Shown here: positions 1-11,250 of the stretch, one piece after another | How positions within the stretch are numbered: position 1 is the first letter of the stretch | How the letters are laid out: every line of letters begins with the position of its first letter | Assembly (NCBI GenBank): GCA_963573315.1 | Contig: OY752148.1 | Coordinates: forward strand, 310,001-374,000 | Origin: Entomortierella parvispora | Taxonomy: Eukaryota; Mortierellomycota; Mortierellomycetes; Mortierellales; Mortierellaceae | Direction: 5' to 3' | Length of the DNA: 64,000 nucleotides | The notes under the pieces: generated by a model | The model's input: only the letters and a program-made list of their open reading frames with translations | Database searches by the model: none | Told to the model about the DNA's origin: nothing | Made by a program: the position numbers and the translations under genes

Positions 1-1642
1 GAGCTTGACATGCTTAATATTCATCGTGTAAAGATATCCTCCAACGCACTTTGATGGAACTGGAACAGAAAAGAGGGGGGGAATGGGATTATGAATTCTT
101 ACCATTCATTGTCAGGATAGGGGCCTACACAGGAGAAGCAATTGCGGCGACATGGTTCATTCACCTATTGAAAAAGAACAAATGATATAAATACCAGTTA
201 GTTCTATGTTGCAATTCAACTCTTTTGAAACGACCTCAAGAAAAGGGAGGATTGAGGTGTAATTTCAGAAGCATGACATATCGACATAATTAGAGTGATT
301 GTACGATCACATTCCGACCGCCCGTCATGCGTTACAATCATTAAAAGAGGAAGGGTGGAGGGTTGAAAGGAAGAGATCCAGAAGATGAGTACATACGTCG
401 TATCAAGAGAGCACCGCATTCCTTGGCAACTGCTTGAGATGGAGAAATCAAAAAAAATCTAGTGACTGGACACGACAACGAGGAAGAAAGAAATGTTAAT
501 ACATTTGGTCTTTGTATCGTCAGTGAAGGGGTGAGTGAAGGAAGGAGGAAGAGGGAGGGGACTCAGACAAGGCTGAAACTGTATTTTATTCAACACAATG
601 GTAATTCAGTGGTGACAATGTATATGGGTCGATCAAGTCATCTTTGTCGTCTTTTTCCTCATTTGTCCAGTGGAGGACAGGAAGAAGGTGAGGGAGAGGG
701 AGTATTACCTTTTTTTCATTCTCGAGCAAGAGTGGAGAAGGGGGATAAGAAGAAAGAAGGTAGAGAAAGAGGGTGGAGGTGATGAGGGAAGGGGAGAGGA
801 TGGAAGCAAAGAGGTGATCAGGAGCGCGTCCCTTTTATATGGCGGCAAAGGGACTCGAAAGAACAAGGAAAGAAAAAAAAAAAGTTGCATTCCAAACACA
901 AGCCACTGTAGTCACGTGCAATGGAGTTGAATGCGATCCATTATCGCACGCGCTGCACGCGTTATTATTTGCTCTCTTTGTGTGGTTGGTTGTGGTGTGT
1001 GTGTGCTCGGTCTGTACTCCGGTCAAGACAGCAGCACCTTCTTGTCGAGTGTCGAAGGAGTAGGGCGGGTGGATACAGCGACAATGATGCGATGCAGCAG
1101 AGGAGAGACGAAGGGAAAGAGAAGAAAAGAAAAGAAAAAGAAAAAGAAAAAAAAAAATGTCCTGTGCCTCCATCTGTGTGTTTGACTGACTGGGGTTGGG
1201 TTTTGCATGGCCCTTCCTTCCTTCCTTCTTCTTGTTGTTCTTGTCCCTCTTTTTTCGTTTTTCTTTTTTCTCATCATCATCTTGCTCATCCCCCCCTCCT
1301 CGCTCTCCCCTTCTCTTCCTCCTTCCTGCTCTTCACTCTTCACTCTTCCACTCGTCCGCTCTCTCTCGCTCGTTCCTCCTCCTCGCGTCTCGCTCCTTCT
1401 TTCCGCAAACACAGCCCCGACACCCTGTGCTCTCCCTCCCTCCGTCTCCTTCAAGTGCTCTCTTCTTTCTCTCTTTGGACAAAAAGAACAGACCCAAAAA
1501 AAACATACACCCAGCGGCTTACAGGGAAACAACCAACAACCTCCCCCCCTGCCATTCCATCTTGACTGTTTGCGCGGGTAGATTCACTCTCTTCTCCATC
1601 CTTGCATATATTTAAACAACAACAAGGAGACACACCCTATCC
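1..1642. other. Left flank and CK2-beta upstream region; possible 3' end of a minus-strand gene
   Basis: No convincing gene lies here. From about 460 the sequence is purine- or pyrimidine-rich in long blocks (CT-rich 1200-1500), as in the 5' regions of other genes in this window. On the minus strand, 164-103 looks like a small exon: it follows a TTCAATAG acceptor, ends at a GTAAG donor and encodes a Cys-rich stretch (NEPCRRNCFSC). A second acceptor at 60 would join it in phase to 59-14, which ends in TAA. If real, this is the last part of a gene whose upstream exons I could not identify. It has no family I recognise and could be chance. Confidence 0.3.
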
Positions 1643-3167
1643 ATGTCAGCACACGACCACCAACAACAGCAGCTCAAGCAGCAGCAGCAGCAACTGCGTG
1701 TCAACGATGAAGAAGAAGACGAGGAGGAAGAAGAGGAAGAAGAAGAGAATGAGCAGCTCCAAGGGGAATATGCAGGCGATGATTACTATGGTAAATATTT
1801 TCCCTCCCTTGTCTTGCTTCGGCACAATGTGCTTGTTTTTTTTTGTTAGCCCCCCATTGAATGCACTCAAAGCATGCATGGAAGCAATCTTTTTATCAGA
1901 CGGAGCCTTGTGCTCGACTTTATGTTCTGACTCATGGGCCGACTCTTCTTTTGCTCACCTTTTTGCCTTTGCCTTTGCCTTTGCCTATAGGTTCAGATGT
2001 ATCGAATGATTCAGGGACCGAGTCCATGCCTTGGATCGCCTGGTTCTGCTCGCTGGGAGGACATCAGTACTTTGCCGAGGTGGCGGATGACTTTGTTGAG
2101 GATGACTTCAACTTGACAGGACTCAACTCGATCGTACCATTCTACAAAGAGGCGCTGGAAATGATTCTGGACCTGGAGCCTGGTAAGATAACGAGCTTTC
2201 CATGGCGATAATGTTGCCAGTCTAGGCCCTGTTCCCAATCTCTCCTCTCCTTCCCAAGGGTCTTCATGTTTTGTGTTTGTTTTATTTGATTTTTTTGTTT
2301 GTACACCTCGGATCCCCAATTAACGAACAATCGATTGGTGCTTTATAGAAGAGGATAGCACAAAGGTGCCCGACGTATCCATCGTGGAGGCTTCGGCTGA
2401 GCAGCTGTACGGATTGATTCACCAGCGATTCATTGTAACGCGGCAAGGACTGCAGCAAATGGTAAGAGTGGTTTTTTTATTTGCTTGCGTAATGAACGAG
2501 GAGACATGAAAGAAAAGAAAAAAGACTGCGCCATATCATCAGTCTCTTGCAGCACGCGGCATTGGAGAAACCAAAGAAGGAAAAAAAACTCATCAATTGC
2601 ATATTTTGGTATATAGGCGGACAAGTACCAGGCAGGACACTTTGGAAGCTGCCCACGCACCTACTGTCAATCAACAAATGTGGTGCCTTGCGGTCGCTAT
2701 GACCTTCCCGGCGTAGAGACAGTCAAATTGTACTGCCCCAACTGTCAAGACATCTATTCGCCACCTAGTTCACGATTCCATAACCTGGACGGTATGTTTT
2801 TTTTGAGAACGTTTGGTCTTCGGTATTTGGAGAAAAGGAGGCACCTTTTTTCAATCTCGGACCTTTTTTTTTTTTTTTTTTTGCTGACAGACTATTTTTT
2901 TTAATCCTTCTCCCTGCCCCCTCTCCCTTCCTTCTCCACCCCCTAGGCGCGTACTTTGGAACTACATTCGCACACATGCTCTTCCATATCTATCCCGAGC
3001 TCGTGCCCAATATTCCCAACAAAATCTACGCTCCCGCCATCTATGGATTCAAAATCTCAGAATACAGTCGCTGTGGACCCCGCATGCAGTGGCTCAGGAA
3101 CAAACAGGATCCCAACTTGTTGGATGTGACAGGAAAACTAACCAAAGACGAAGAGACCCCAAAGTAA
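1643..3167 (+). CDS. CKB1: Casein kinase 2 regulatory (beta) subunit
   Basis: Regulatory subunit of the CK2 serine/threonine kinase; it dimerises through a zinc ribbon and docks two catalytic alpha subunits. Five exons (1643-1790, 1991-2182, 2349-2461, 2617-2791, 2947-3167) join in phase to 282 aa. Residues 1-49 are a Gln-rich then Glu-rich leader. The CK2-beta core follows: WIAWFCSLGGHQYF, the acidic DDFVEDDFN loop, and the zinc site with Cys163, Cys168, Cys191 and Cys194 (CPRTYC...CPNC). The motif FGTTFAHMLFHIYPEL, typical of the family, follows. All four zinc ligands are present, so the gene looks intact. The start is the first ATG of the Gln-rich frame. The poly-Gln/poly-Glu leader is longer than in animal CK2 beta. 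Confidence 0.96.
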
Positions 3168-3803
3168 CGGATTTTTCTCGGCTTGTCATGTACCAAAAAA
3201 AAACTGGAATGTTGTTGTCGCCCAACCTCCACCCACTCACCACTGTCAGCAGGCAATTCCCACTTACTGGCTACTCCACACTTTGCTCGCCCCGTGTCTT
3301 TTTATTTTAATACACTTGTTTTATTGTCATGTTGAAAAGAAGCTGTTGCTCTTCTATTTTTTTGTCCGCATCCGTTCTTTAGCCCATCTAGTCATCCCCA
3401 CCACGGCACATTTCTCTCTTTTCAAAATATCACGCTGTACCCTCCCATGTCAGATTGTGATTGACGGAAAGCGCCTTTTCTTTCTTTGCCTTCTTTTCTT
3501 GGTTCTCGCTCCCAAGAGTTTGGGGATGAGGAAGAGAAGGAGAAAGAGGAAAGGCGGTGGAAGTGCCAAGATCAAAAAAGCAAATGAGAGTTGTGTTTTA
3601 TCACATCCCATTTTGACCGCACACAGGGCCATAACCGCGACAAGGCACTTGCGGTGGAGAATATCGAAGATTTCTCCTTAATGGCAGTATTGCGGCTTCA
3701 TACATTTTTTTTTTTTTTTTCATTTTTTAATATACGGTCAAATACGATTGCGGGAGGGGGAATATAGGAGAGTAGGAAGGGGGGGGGGGAGCGCGTTCGA
3801 AGT
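3168..3803. other. Intergenic region between convergent genes
   Basis: This 636-bp stretch separates the 3' ends of the CK2-beta and ketosphinganine reductase genes. It holds a T-rich tract (3704-3727) and a G run (3780-3789). I see no credible coding exon. Confidence 0.6.
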
Positions 3804-5516
3804 TTACAATTCCTTCTTGACAAGGCTCTTGCCAAACTTCTTGACTTTGTAGTTGAACTCCCAAAGGACTTGTGTTGCAACAAACTGGACAATGAAGGCG
3901 TGGAAATGGGTTAAAAATCAAATTAAATAAAAATCATATCAATCTCCATGTCAATCCAAGTTGTCTGGCAAAAAAGAATGAGAGAGACTTACAGGAGCAA
4001 CAAGACTGAAAAGATAGTCCAATCCAATGTTTGCGGATGGGGTCACACCCTTGGAGGCAACTCTCAAAAAGTTGGTATCAAAGTCCGTGGTGACCGCAAA
4101 GTGGCCCTTACGAAGACCCGACATCAGACCCTTGGCCGCCTCCTCGGGCGTCAGTCCATGACTACCCTCAATCTCTCGGGTCACAAGAGGTTTGGTCAAG
4201 TTCTCAGTCTCGTACCCAGGCGTGAACATGGTGCCGGCGTAGTAGATATGGGTCGAGATTCCATAGAGCAAAAATTCGTTGCGGAGCGACTCTGCCAATC
4301 CTCGAAGAGCAAATTTGGTGGGCGCATAGCTACTGTAGCCTGCGAATCCAATGAGACCCATGGTCGAGCTCACCAACACAATCTTGCCCTTCACTCCTGT
4401 GGCGACCATACGTCTGGCTGCCTCCTGTTTTTTTTTTTCCAAGCGGGAACAAAGACATGTCAGAAGGAAAAATCTTATAGGACGCTGCACGTATCCAGTC
4501 CGCTGTGGACAAATAAAGACGCGTGAACGACGAAAAGATATCAAAAAAGGGTCTTACATGAACAGTGTACAGGGATCCGAAAAAGTTGAGTTTCATCTGG
4601 AACTCGAAGTCCTCAACCTCATTCTCAATAAAAAGTTTTGGGATCGAAACTCCTAATGATTTTGATAGTCAGAAGCAAGGTCTTGATTAGAAAAAATAAA
4701 CAATGGCGTTCTTCCGACAAAGAATTTGCAGAATCATTCCATTGTCGCGTTGTCTATTTTCTGTTTACCGGCACAAGTCATGATGATTTCGGGAACCTGT
4801 CCTCCGAAATGAGTCGAGGCCTCATCCAGGGCTCGGGCGGCTTGCTCCTTGTCCGTGACATCGGCACTGATCCAATGAAACTTTTGCTCGAAAGAGTCCT
4901 TGCGAGCAGCGGCAGCTTGCTAATAAGATATTGAATGGCGGGCGTAAACAGTGGGTGTAGGGAGGCGATTGACGGCAAAAGGTGAGTGATATATCCTTTT
5001 GAGCACACTCGGACCTGGGACGCGTCAAAATTGCGGATAACTTCCTTCGACTACCTTCATGAGCTCGACTGTCTCCTTGAGGGGGCCTTCCTTACGTGCC
5101 ACAATCGTGACATGAGCTCCTTGCTTTGCTAAATCAATGGCTATAGCTCGACCTAATCCAGTGCTTCCTCCTGTCAGGTATACATGCTGAAAGTAGAAGA
5201 GAAAAAAGAAAAAAAATTAGCCCCCATTGTACGCACAGCAACAACAACAACAGTTGGTTTGACCACTTAAAACAATAAAAGCAATATCCATTTCCTTGGA
5301 AGGAGACTTGAAAAGGACAAGACCTTTGTTTCCGCCACACCCAAACAGTACCTTTCCTTTGGGCTTGAACTGACTGCCTCGAATGAGGTTGTACGCGGGA
5401 GTGATGCCGAGCGAGGCAACTAGGGCCAGAAAGAGGTTCGCACAGATGGATTCAAAAACGGTGAGTTGGGCCCGGTTGGTCAGGGACCAAAGCAAATCAG
5501 CAGGAGACCAAACCAT
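3804..5516 (-). CDS. TSC10: 3-ketodihydrosphingosine reductase (short-chain dehydrogenase)
   Basis: NADPH-dependent reductase that converts 3-ketodihydrosphingosine to dihydrosphingosine, the second step of sphingolipid synthesis, at the ER membrane. Six exons (5516-5352, 5186-5055, 4919-4769, 4652-4558, 4424-3993, 3884-3804) join in phase to 351 aa. A hydrophobic N-terminus (about 20-45) precedes the Rossmann nucleotide motif TGGSTGLG (60-67). The catalytic set is Ser201 (IVLVSS), Tyr214 and Lys218 (YAPTK). The stretch ALRGLAESLRNEF is typical of KDSR/Tsc10 rather than a generic SDR, and a C-terminal hydrophobic segment (FVATQVLWEF) ends in basic KKEL. The exon 2 donor (GTAGTC) is weak; reading on instead meets a stop after 8 codons. 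I chose the ATG at 5516 because the open frame further upstream has no SDR-like sequence. Confidence 0.92.
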
Positions 5517-7026
5517 GATTCGAGATGAAAGTTGGGGATGATTGATGAGGACCTTGAATCGCGAAACACCTCCAATAAATACTCCAGTCACGTGCATGAC
5601 ACCATATTTTTTAGAATAAATTATAGGTGAATTCCAGTCTTGGATCAGAATAGGGAGTCCATATTTACCATGTTGCCTAAACACCTTGACTAGTCCATGC
5701 TAGCTACTATCGTCATGAGCATTAGTCATTTCACGAGGGTTTTTTCAAGCAGTTTGGACTGAGGAAATTTTAATTTGTTTGATCATATCCAGTGACCGTA
5801 AATTCTAGGGAGAACATTTGCTCGAGGCGACCAAGATCATGAAGGAATTGAGGAATTCTGTAACGAGTTTGGGATGTGCCAGGCTGTGCAGCAAACGCAA
5901 CCTCTCGTTTCGATATTCTATGGTCGCTGTATTTCGATTTTAAGGGAGCTGGTACGTCCGCTCGCTTACTTGCGCAACCTGGCTAGCTTGGTGAGGAATG
6001 CGAGGTGTACACAAGAGAACCACATCGAGCAAGGAGTCTATTTTAATGAGGACGGCGGCAGGTGTTTCAGCATGTGCCATTGGAGGACGTTGAAGGTCAT
6101 TTTGCTATTCTACCCTCTCTGAGTTATGACCTCTATAGACTTGTCAGCGTTTACCGGCTATTCATAGCGAGTGATATTCATAGGAGATGTCGACGAGGGC
6201 CCGAGCCTCACAGAAGGATCGACCGCGGCAGGTACCGAGCATCTTCTTCGGCCGCGTGGGGTTCCTATGGGCGTTTGTGCGGGACATGTTGCATACCACT
6301 CCGCTCTGCTATGTTGCAGGCAGGCATTTGGCTGCCATACGGAACCCTCTGTTTGCGGCACGATCTTCAATTATTTGTCCGTAACAAATTCCTGTCTCAG
6401 ATTCCACTCAGAGAAGCAGGGTTCGGTCGTGTGTTTGAGTCAAGGGGAAGAGGCAGTTAATTGATCGATTTGTTTGTGGAGGATTCGGATCCTAGGAGCA
6501 GGAGCAGGGAAATATTTTGAGGAATATCATCGATAGGAGTGAGATAATAGCGTCATGTCAGGCGCAACTCACCGACGTTTGCAGTCCATGTCTGCTTCAA
6601 CGCAAAATGAGATACAAAGGAAATTTTGCAAGTTTGGCCAGCTGGTTTTCCATGATACTCTTTTTTTCCTTATCATAGGCGCTAACAGGAGAATCGGTGA
6701 GCATGCGAAAAACACAAAGTACAATCATCTGTGAACCTCACTTGCGGATGTAACAAGGTCATTTGGCCCTCAGTTTGTAACTGTGTGACACATCAAAGAA
6801 AAAAAAGTTACCCGTCGACTTCTCCAGGAAGATATGCAGAACAACCAGTCAAACTTAGAAAAATGATAACACTCTCGATTAATCTTGACCCATCCTCACT
6901 TTCTTTGACCATGTATTTCCTAAAATCTCTGTGCTGTTATCGACTGACTGCCGTTCTCGACTCAGCCTTGCTGGGTCGCAGCTAGACCACTGGATGCAAA
7001 CAGTATGCTGAAACCATTTATTGGAG
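5517..7026. other. Gene-free interval, possibly decayed sequence
   Basis: Only short overlapping frames occur (for example 6062-6460 and 6171-6464 on +, 6158-6370 on -). None shows splice structure or a family motif. The stretch about 6060-6460 has codon-like composition in several frames, so it could be a relic of a gene or transposon, but I cannot assign it. Confidence 0.4.
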
Positions 7027-10000
7027 TTATATGCCACTTGAATTGTACCGCGATATTAAACCCAATTTGTCCTGAACGGATCTGATGGCCGATAACATGA
7101 TACCCTCCCCGTCACCGTGATTGAACTCCCTATGCATTGCACCCTGCTCTGTGTAAAGATGCATTTTTCCGTCATATACCTGCAGCGAGAGTACATGACT
7201 GCAACTATAACGAAACAGATGCTTTTCATAGAGGCAAGCCATATCATCTTCCGTCAGGTATGGAAGTGACATGCATAGTGAACGCGACTGATTTCGAAGT
7301 ACGCCTGAAGCTAAGCGTCTAGCAATTCCTGCTTCCACCTTGAATACAGAAATGAGGGAATGGATCGCCGACTCGGGCAACGCGGACTGTCTGCCTAATA
7401 CCCATGCTGCTGAAGACCGGCCATCCTGGTCATAACTATCTTCATCCTTGAGCGCCGCAATAAGGGAGAGGATGACTGGCTCCAGCAATGTAGACTGCTT
7501 GTCTAATGCTGATGCAGCTGACCACCTGACTTGCTCATCTTCATCCGTGAGTGCGGCAACTAGGGACTGGATGACCGATTCCGGTAACGTAGACTGCGCG
7601 CCTAACACTTCCATTACTGAAGACCTGATATCAATATCGTCATCATCGAGTGCATCAATAAGGGATTGGATGGCCCATTCCGGTAACGTAGACTGCGCGC
7701 CTAACACCTCCATTACTGAAGACCTGACATCAATATCGTCATCATCGAGTGCATCAATGAGGGACTGGATGGCTGATTCCGGCAATGTAGACTGCTTACA
7801 CAACATCTTCACTGCTAAAGGCCTGACATCCTCATGTACGTCCTTAAAAGTGGCAGCGAGGGACTGGATGGCCGATTCTGGCAACGTAGACTGGTTGCGT
7901 AATGTCGATGCTGCGGAAGACCTGACTTTCTCATCTTCATCCTTGAGTCCAGGAATGAGGAACTGGATCACGGATTCTTGCAACGTAGATTGCTTGCTCA
8001 GCACCTTGATTGCTGAAGACCTGGCATAGTTACCGCCAACCTTGACTACAGAAATGAGGGACTGGATGGCTGATTCTGACAACGTTAACTGGTTGCCTAA
8101 TGCCGATGCCACTGAAAACGCGAAGTACCAGTCATGCATGTCATCCTTCTCATCCTTGTCATCCTTGAGTGACGTAATGAGGGACTGGATGGCTGATTCC
8201 GGCAATGTAGTGTGCTTGCCTAACATCTCCAGGGTTGAATACTCGCCTTCCTCAATTTCATCCTTGAATGTAGCAACGAGGGACTGGATGATTGACTCTA
8301 GCAACGTGGATTGCTTGTCTAACGCCTGCACTGCTGAAGACCTGTCATCCTCATCTTCTCCCGTGAGCGCAGTAGTGAGAGAGTAGATGGCTGACTCCAG
8401 CAACGTGTAATGCTTGACTAACGCCTCCCTTGCTGAAGATCTGACATCCTCATCTTCATCCCTGAGGGTAGTAATGAAAGAGTGAATGGTTGTCTCTAGC
8501 AACTTGAAATGCCTGCCCAACACCTCCACTGCTGAAGATCTGACATCCTCATCTTCATTCTTGAGCGAAGCAATCAGGGATAGGATATCTGATTGCAGTA
8601 ATGTAGACTGTTCGTCTATTATCGATAGTGCTGAAAACCTGACTTCCTCTTCATCAGTGAGTGCAGCAACGAGGGACTGGATGGCTGATTCCGGCAATGT
8701 AGACTGCTTGCCTAATGCTAATACTGCCGAAGACCTGACATCATCATCGTCATCCTCGAGTGCATCAATGAGGAACTGGATGGCAGATTCCGGCAACATA
8801 GACTCCTTGCCTAATACCAACGCTGCGGAAGACCTGACTTTCTCATTTTCATCCGAGAGTGCAGCAATGAGGGACTGGATGGCTGGTTCCGGCAACGTAG
8901 ACTGCTTGCCTAATGCCGATGCTGCTGAAGACCTGACTGCCCAATTGTCATCCTTGAGTGCAGCAATGAGGGAGTGGATGGCTGATTCCGGCAACGTAGA
9001 CTCCTTGCCTAATGCCGACGCTGCTGAGGACTTGACATCCTTGCGGTGATCTGTGAGTGCAATAACGAGGGACTGGATGACTAATTCCGGCAACATAGAC
9101 TCCTTGCCTAATGCCGACGCTGCTGAAGACCTGACATCCTTGCGGTGATCTGTGAGTGCAGCAACGAGGGACTGGATGACTGATTCCGGCAATGTAGACT
9201 GATTGCGTAATGCCGACGCTGCGGAAGACCTGACTTTCTCATTTTCATCCGTGAGTGCATCAATGAGGAACTGGATGGCTGATTCCGGTAATGTAGACTG
9301 CTTGCCTAATACCGATGCTGCAGAAGACCTGACTATCCAATTGTCATCCTTGAGTGCAGCAAGGAGGGACTGGATGGCCGATTCCGGTAACGTAGACTGC
9401 TTGTTCAATATCCGTTCAGTTGAAGATCTGACATCTTTATCTTCATCCCGGAGTGCCGCAATGAGGGAGTGGATGGCTGATTCCGGCAACATAGATTGCT
9501 TGTCTAATACCTCTGCTGCTAAAGATCTGACGTTTCTATCTTCATCCTTGAGTGCCGCAATGAGTGACTGGATGGCTGATTCCGGCAATGTAGACTGCTT
9601 GCCTAACGCCGATGCTGCCAAAGACCTGATCCTATTGTTAACCTCGAGTGCAGCCATGAGCCGGAGGGTCGATTCCCGTGACGGAGACTGCTTGTTTAAT
9701 ATCCATTCTGTTGAATATCTGACATCCCTATGGTCATCCCGGAGTGCCGCAATGAGGGAGTGGATGACTGATTCCGGCAACATAGGTTGATTGACTAATA
9801 CCTTTGCTGCTGAATATCTGACGGTTCTATCTTCATCCTTGAGTGCCGCAATGAGGGACTGGATGGCTGATTCCGGTAATGTAGACTGCTTGTTTAATGC
9901 CGATGCTATCATAGACGTGACTACCCAACTGTTAACCTTGAGTGCAGCAATGAGGGACTGGATGGCTGATTCTGGCAATGTAGACTGCTTGCACATCACG

Positions 10001-11229
10001 TTCACTGCTGCAGACATGACATCCTCATATACGTCCTTGAACGTAGCAGCGAGGAATTGGATGGCCGATTCCGGCAACGTAGACTGATTGCGTAAAGCCG
10101 ACGCTGCGGAAGACCTGACTTTCTCATCTTCATCCGTGAGTGCAGCAATGAGGGATTGGATGGCTGGTTCCGGCAACGTAGACTGCTTGCCTAATGCCGA
10201 TGCTGCTGAAGATCTGACATCCTCATCTTCATCCCTGAGTGCAGCAATGAGGGACTGGATGACTGGTTCCGGCAATGTAGACTGCTTGCCTAATGCCGAT
10301 GCTGCGGAAGACCTGACATCCCTGCTGGCATCCTGGAGCGTAGCAATGAGGGACTGGATGGCTGGTTCCGGCAATGTAGACTGCTTGCCTAATGCCGATG
10401 CTGCGGAAGACCTGACATCCCTGCTGGTATCCTGGAGTGCAGCAATGAGGGACCGGATGGCTGGTTCCGGCAATGTAGACTGCTTGCCTAATGCCGATGC
10501 TGCGGAAGACCTGACATCCCTGCTGGCATCCGTGAGTGCAGCAACGAGGGACTGGATGGCTGATTCCGGCAACGTAGACTGGTTGCGTAATGCCGACGCT
10601 GCGGAAGACCTGACTTTCTCATTTTCATCCGTGAGTGCAGCAATGAGGGATTGGATGGCTGGTTCCGGCAACGTAGACTGCTTGCCTAATGCCGATGCTG
10701 CTGAAGACTTGACTGCCCAATTGTCATCCTGGAGTGCAGCAATGAGGGACTGGATGGCTGGCGACAACGTAGACTGCTTGCCTAATGCCGATGCTGCTGA
10801 AGACCTGACTGCCCAATTGTCATCCTTGAGTGCAGCAATGAGGGACTGGATGGCTAGTTCCGGCAATGTATACTGCTTGCCTAATGCCGATGCCGCTGAA
10901 GACCTGACTGCCCAATTGTCATCCTTGAGTGCCGCAATGAGGGAGTGGATGGCTGATTCCGGCAATGTAGGCTGCATGCTCATTGAAGACCTGACATTCC
11001 AATATACGTCCTTGGATGTAGCAGCGAGGGACTGGATGACCGATTCTGGCAACGTAGACTGGTTGCGTAATGCCGATGCTGCGGAAGACCTGACTTTCTC
11101 ATCTTCATCCGTGAATGCAGCAACGAGGGACTGGATGGTTGATTCCGGCAACGTAGACTGGTTGCCTAATGCCAATGCTGCTGAATACCTGACGTCGCTA
11201 TTTCCGTCCCTGAGTGCTACAATGAAGGA
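7027..11229 (-). pseudogene. HEAT-repeat half of a NACHT-HEAT gene, downstream of an in-frame stop
   Basis: This open frame of about 1,400 codons is in the same frame as the NACHT exon upstream and is separated from it only by TAG at 11232-11230. It encodes about 40 HEAT-like units of 33 aa (consensus STLPESAIQSLIAAL, a variable loop, then VRSSAASALGKQ). A unique tail of about 87 aa follows, containing YEKHLFRYSCSHVLSLQVYDGK. Aligning the interrupted unit VISDLVT*SFIVALRD with STLPESAIQSLIAAL puts the stop exactly at the conserved Gln, so CAG became TAG. No other stop or frameshift occurs in 4.2 kb, which suggests a recent lesion, a strain polymorphism, a sequencing error or read-through. It has no start of its own near the 5' end. 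HEAT arrays form superhelical protein-binding scaffolds; here the array would be the sensor part of a STAND protein. Confidence 0.8.
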
Positions 11230-11250
11230 CTAGGTAACCAAATCGGATAT
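7291..11250 (-). repeat. Tandem array of 99-bp units encoding HEAT-like repeats
   Basis: The array has about 40 units of 99 bp (33 codons). On the + strand the recurring blocks are 'gactgcttgcctaatgcc' and 'gcagcaatgagggactgg'. Most units are 33 aa; exceptions are about 29, 31, 32 and 41 aa, all in-frame changes. Neighbouring units are often nearly identical, as expected of unequal crossing-over or gene conversion. Some multi-unit blocks recur, so the array also grew by larger duplications. The array is part of the coding frame of the NACHT-HEAT gene. Confidence 0.93.

Noticed and set aside
5030-5055. Stop codon after SYPQF in the TSC10 gene, suggesting truncation
   Set aside because: A donor at GTAGTC directly after MK joins in phase to the next conserved segment (AAAARKDSFEQ), so the stop lies in an intron.
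5874-6464. Overlapping frames of 82-132 codons on the + strand
   Set aside because: No homologous motif, no consistent frame and no splice sites; kept only as possible decayed sequence.
10088-11233. Long open frame on the + strand (381 codons) and shorter neighbours from 7448 to 10087, with repeated MRDWMADSGNVD peptides
   Set aside because: They are exact antisense of the HEAT array. The 99-bp unit happens to have an open antisense frame that is copied with every unit, and it is broken wherever units diverge.
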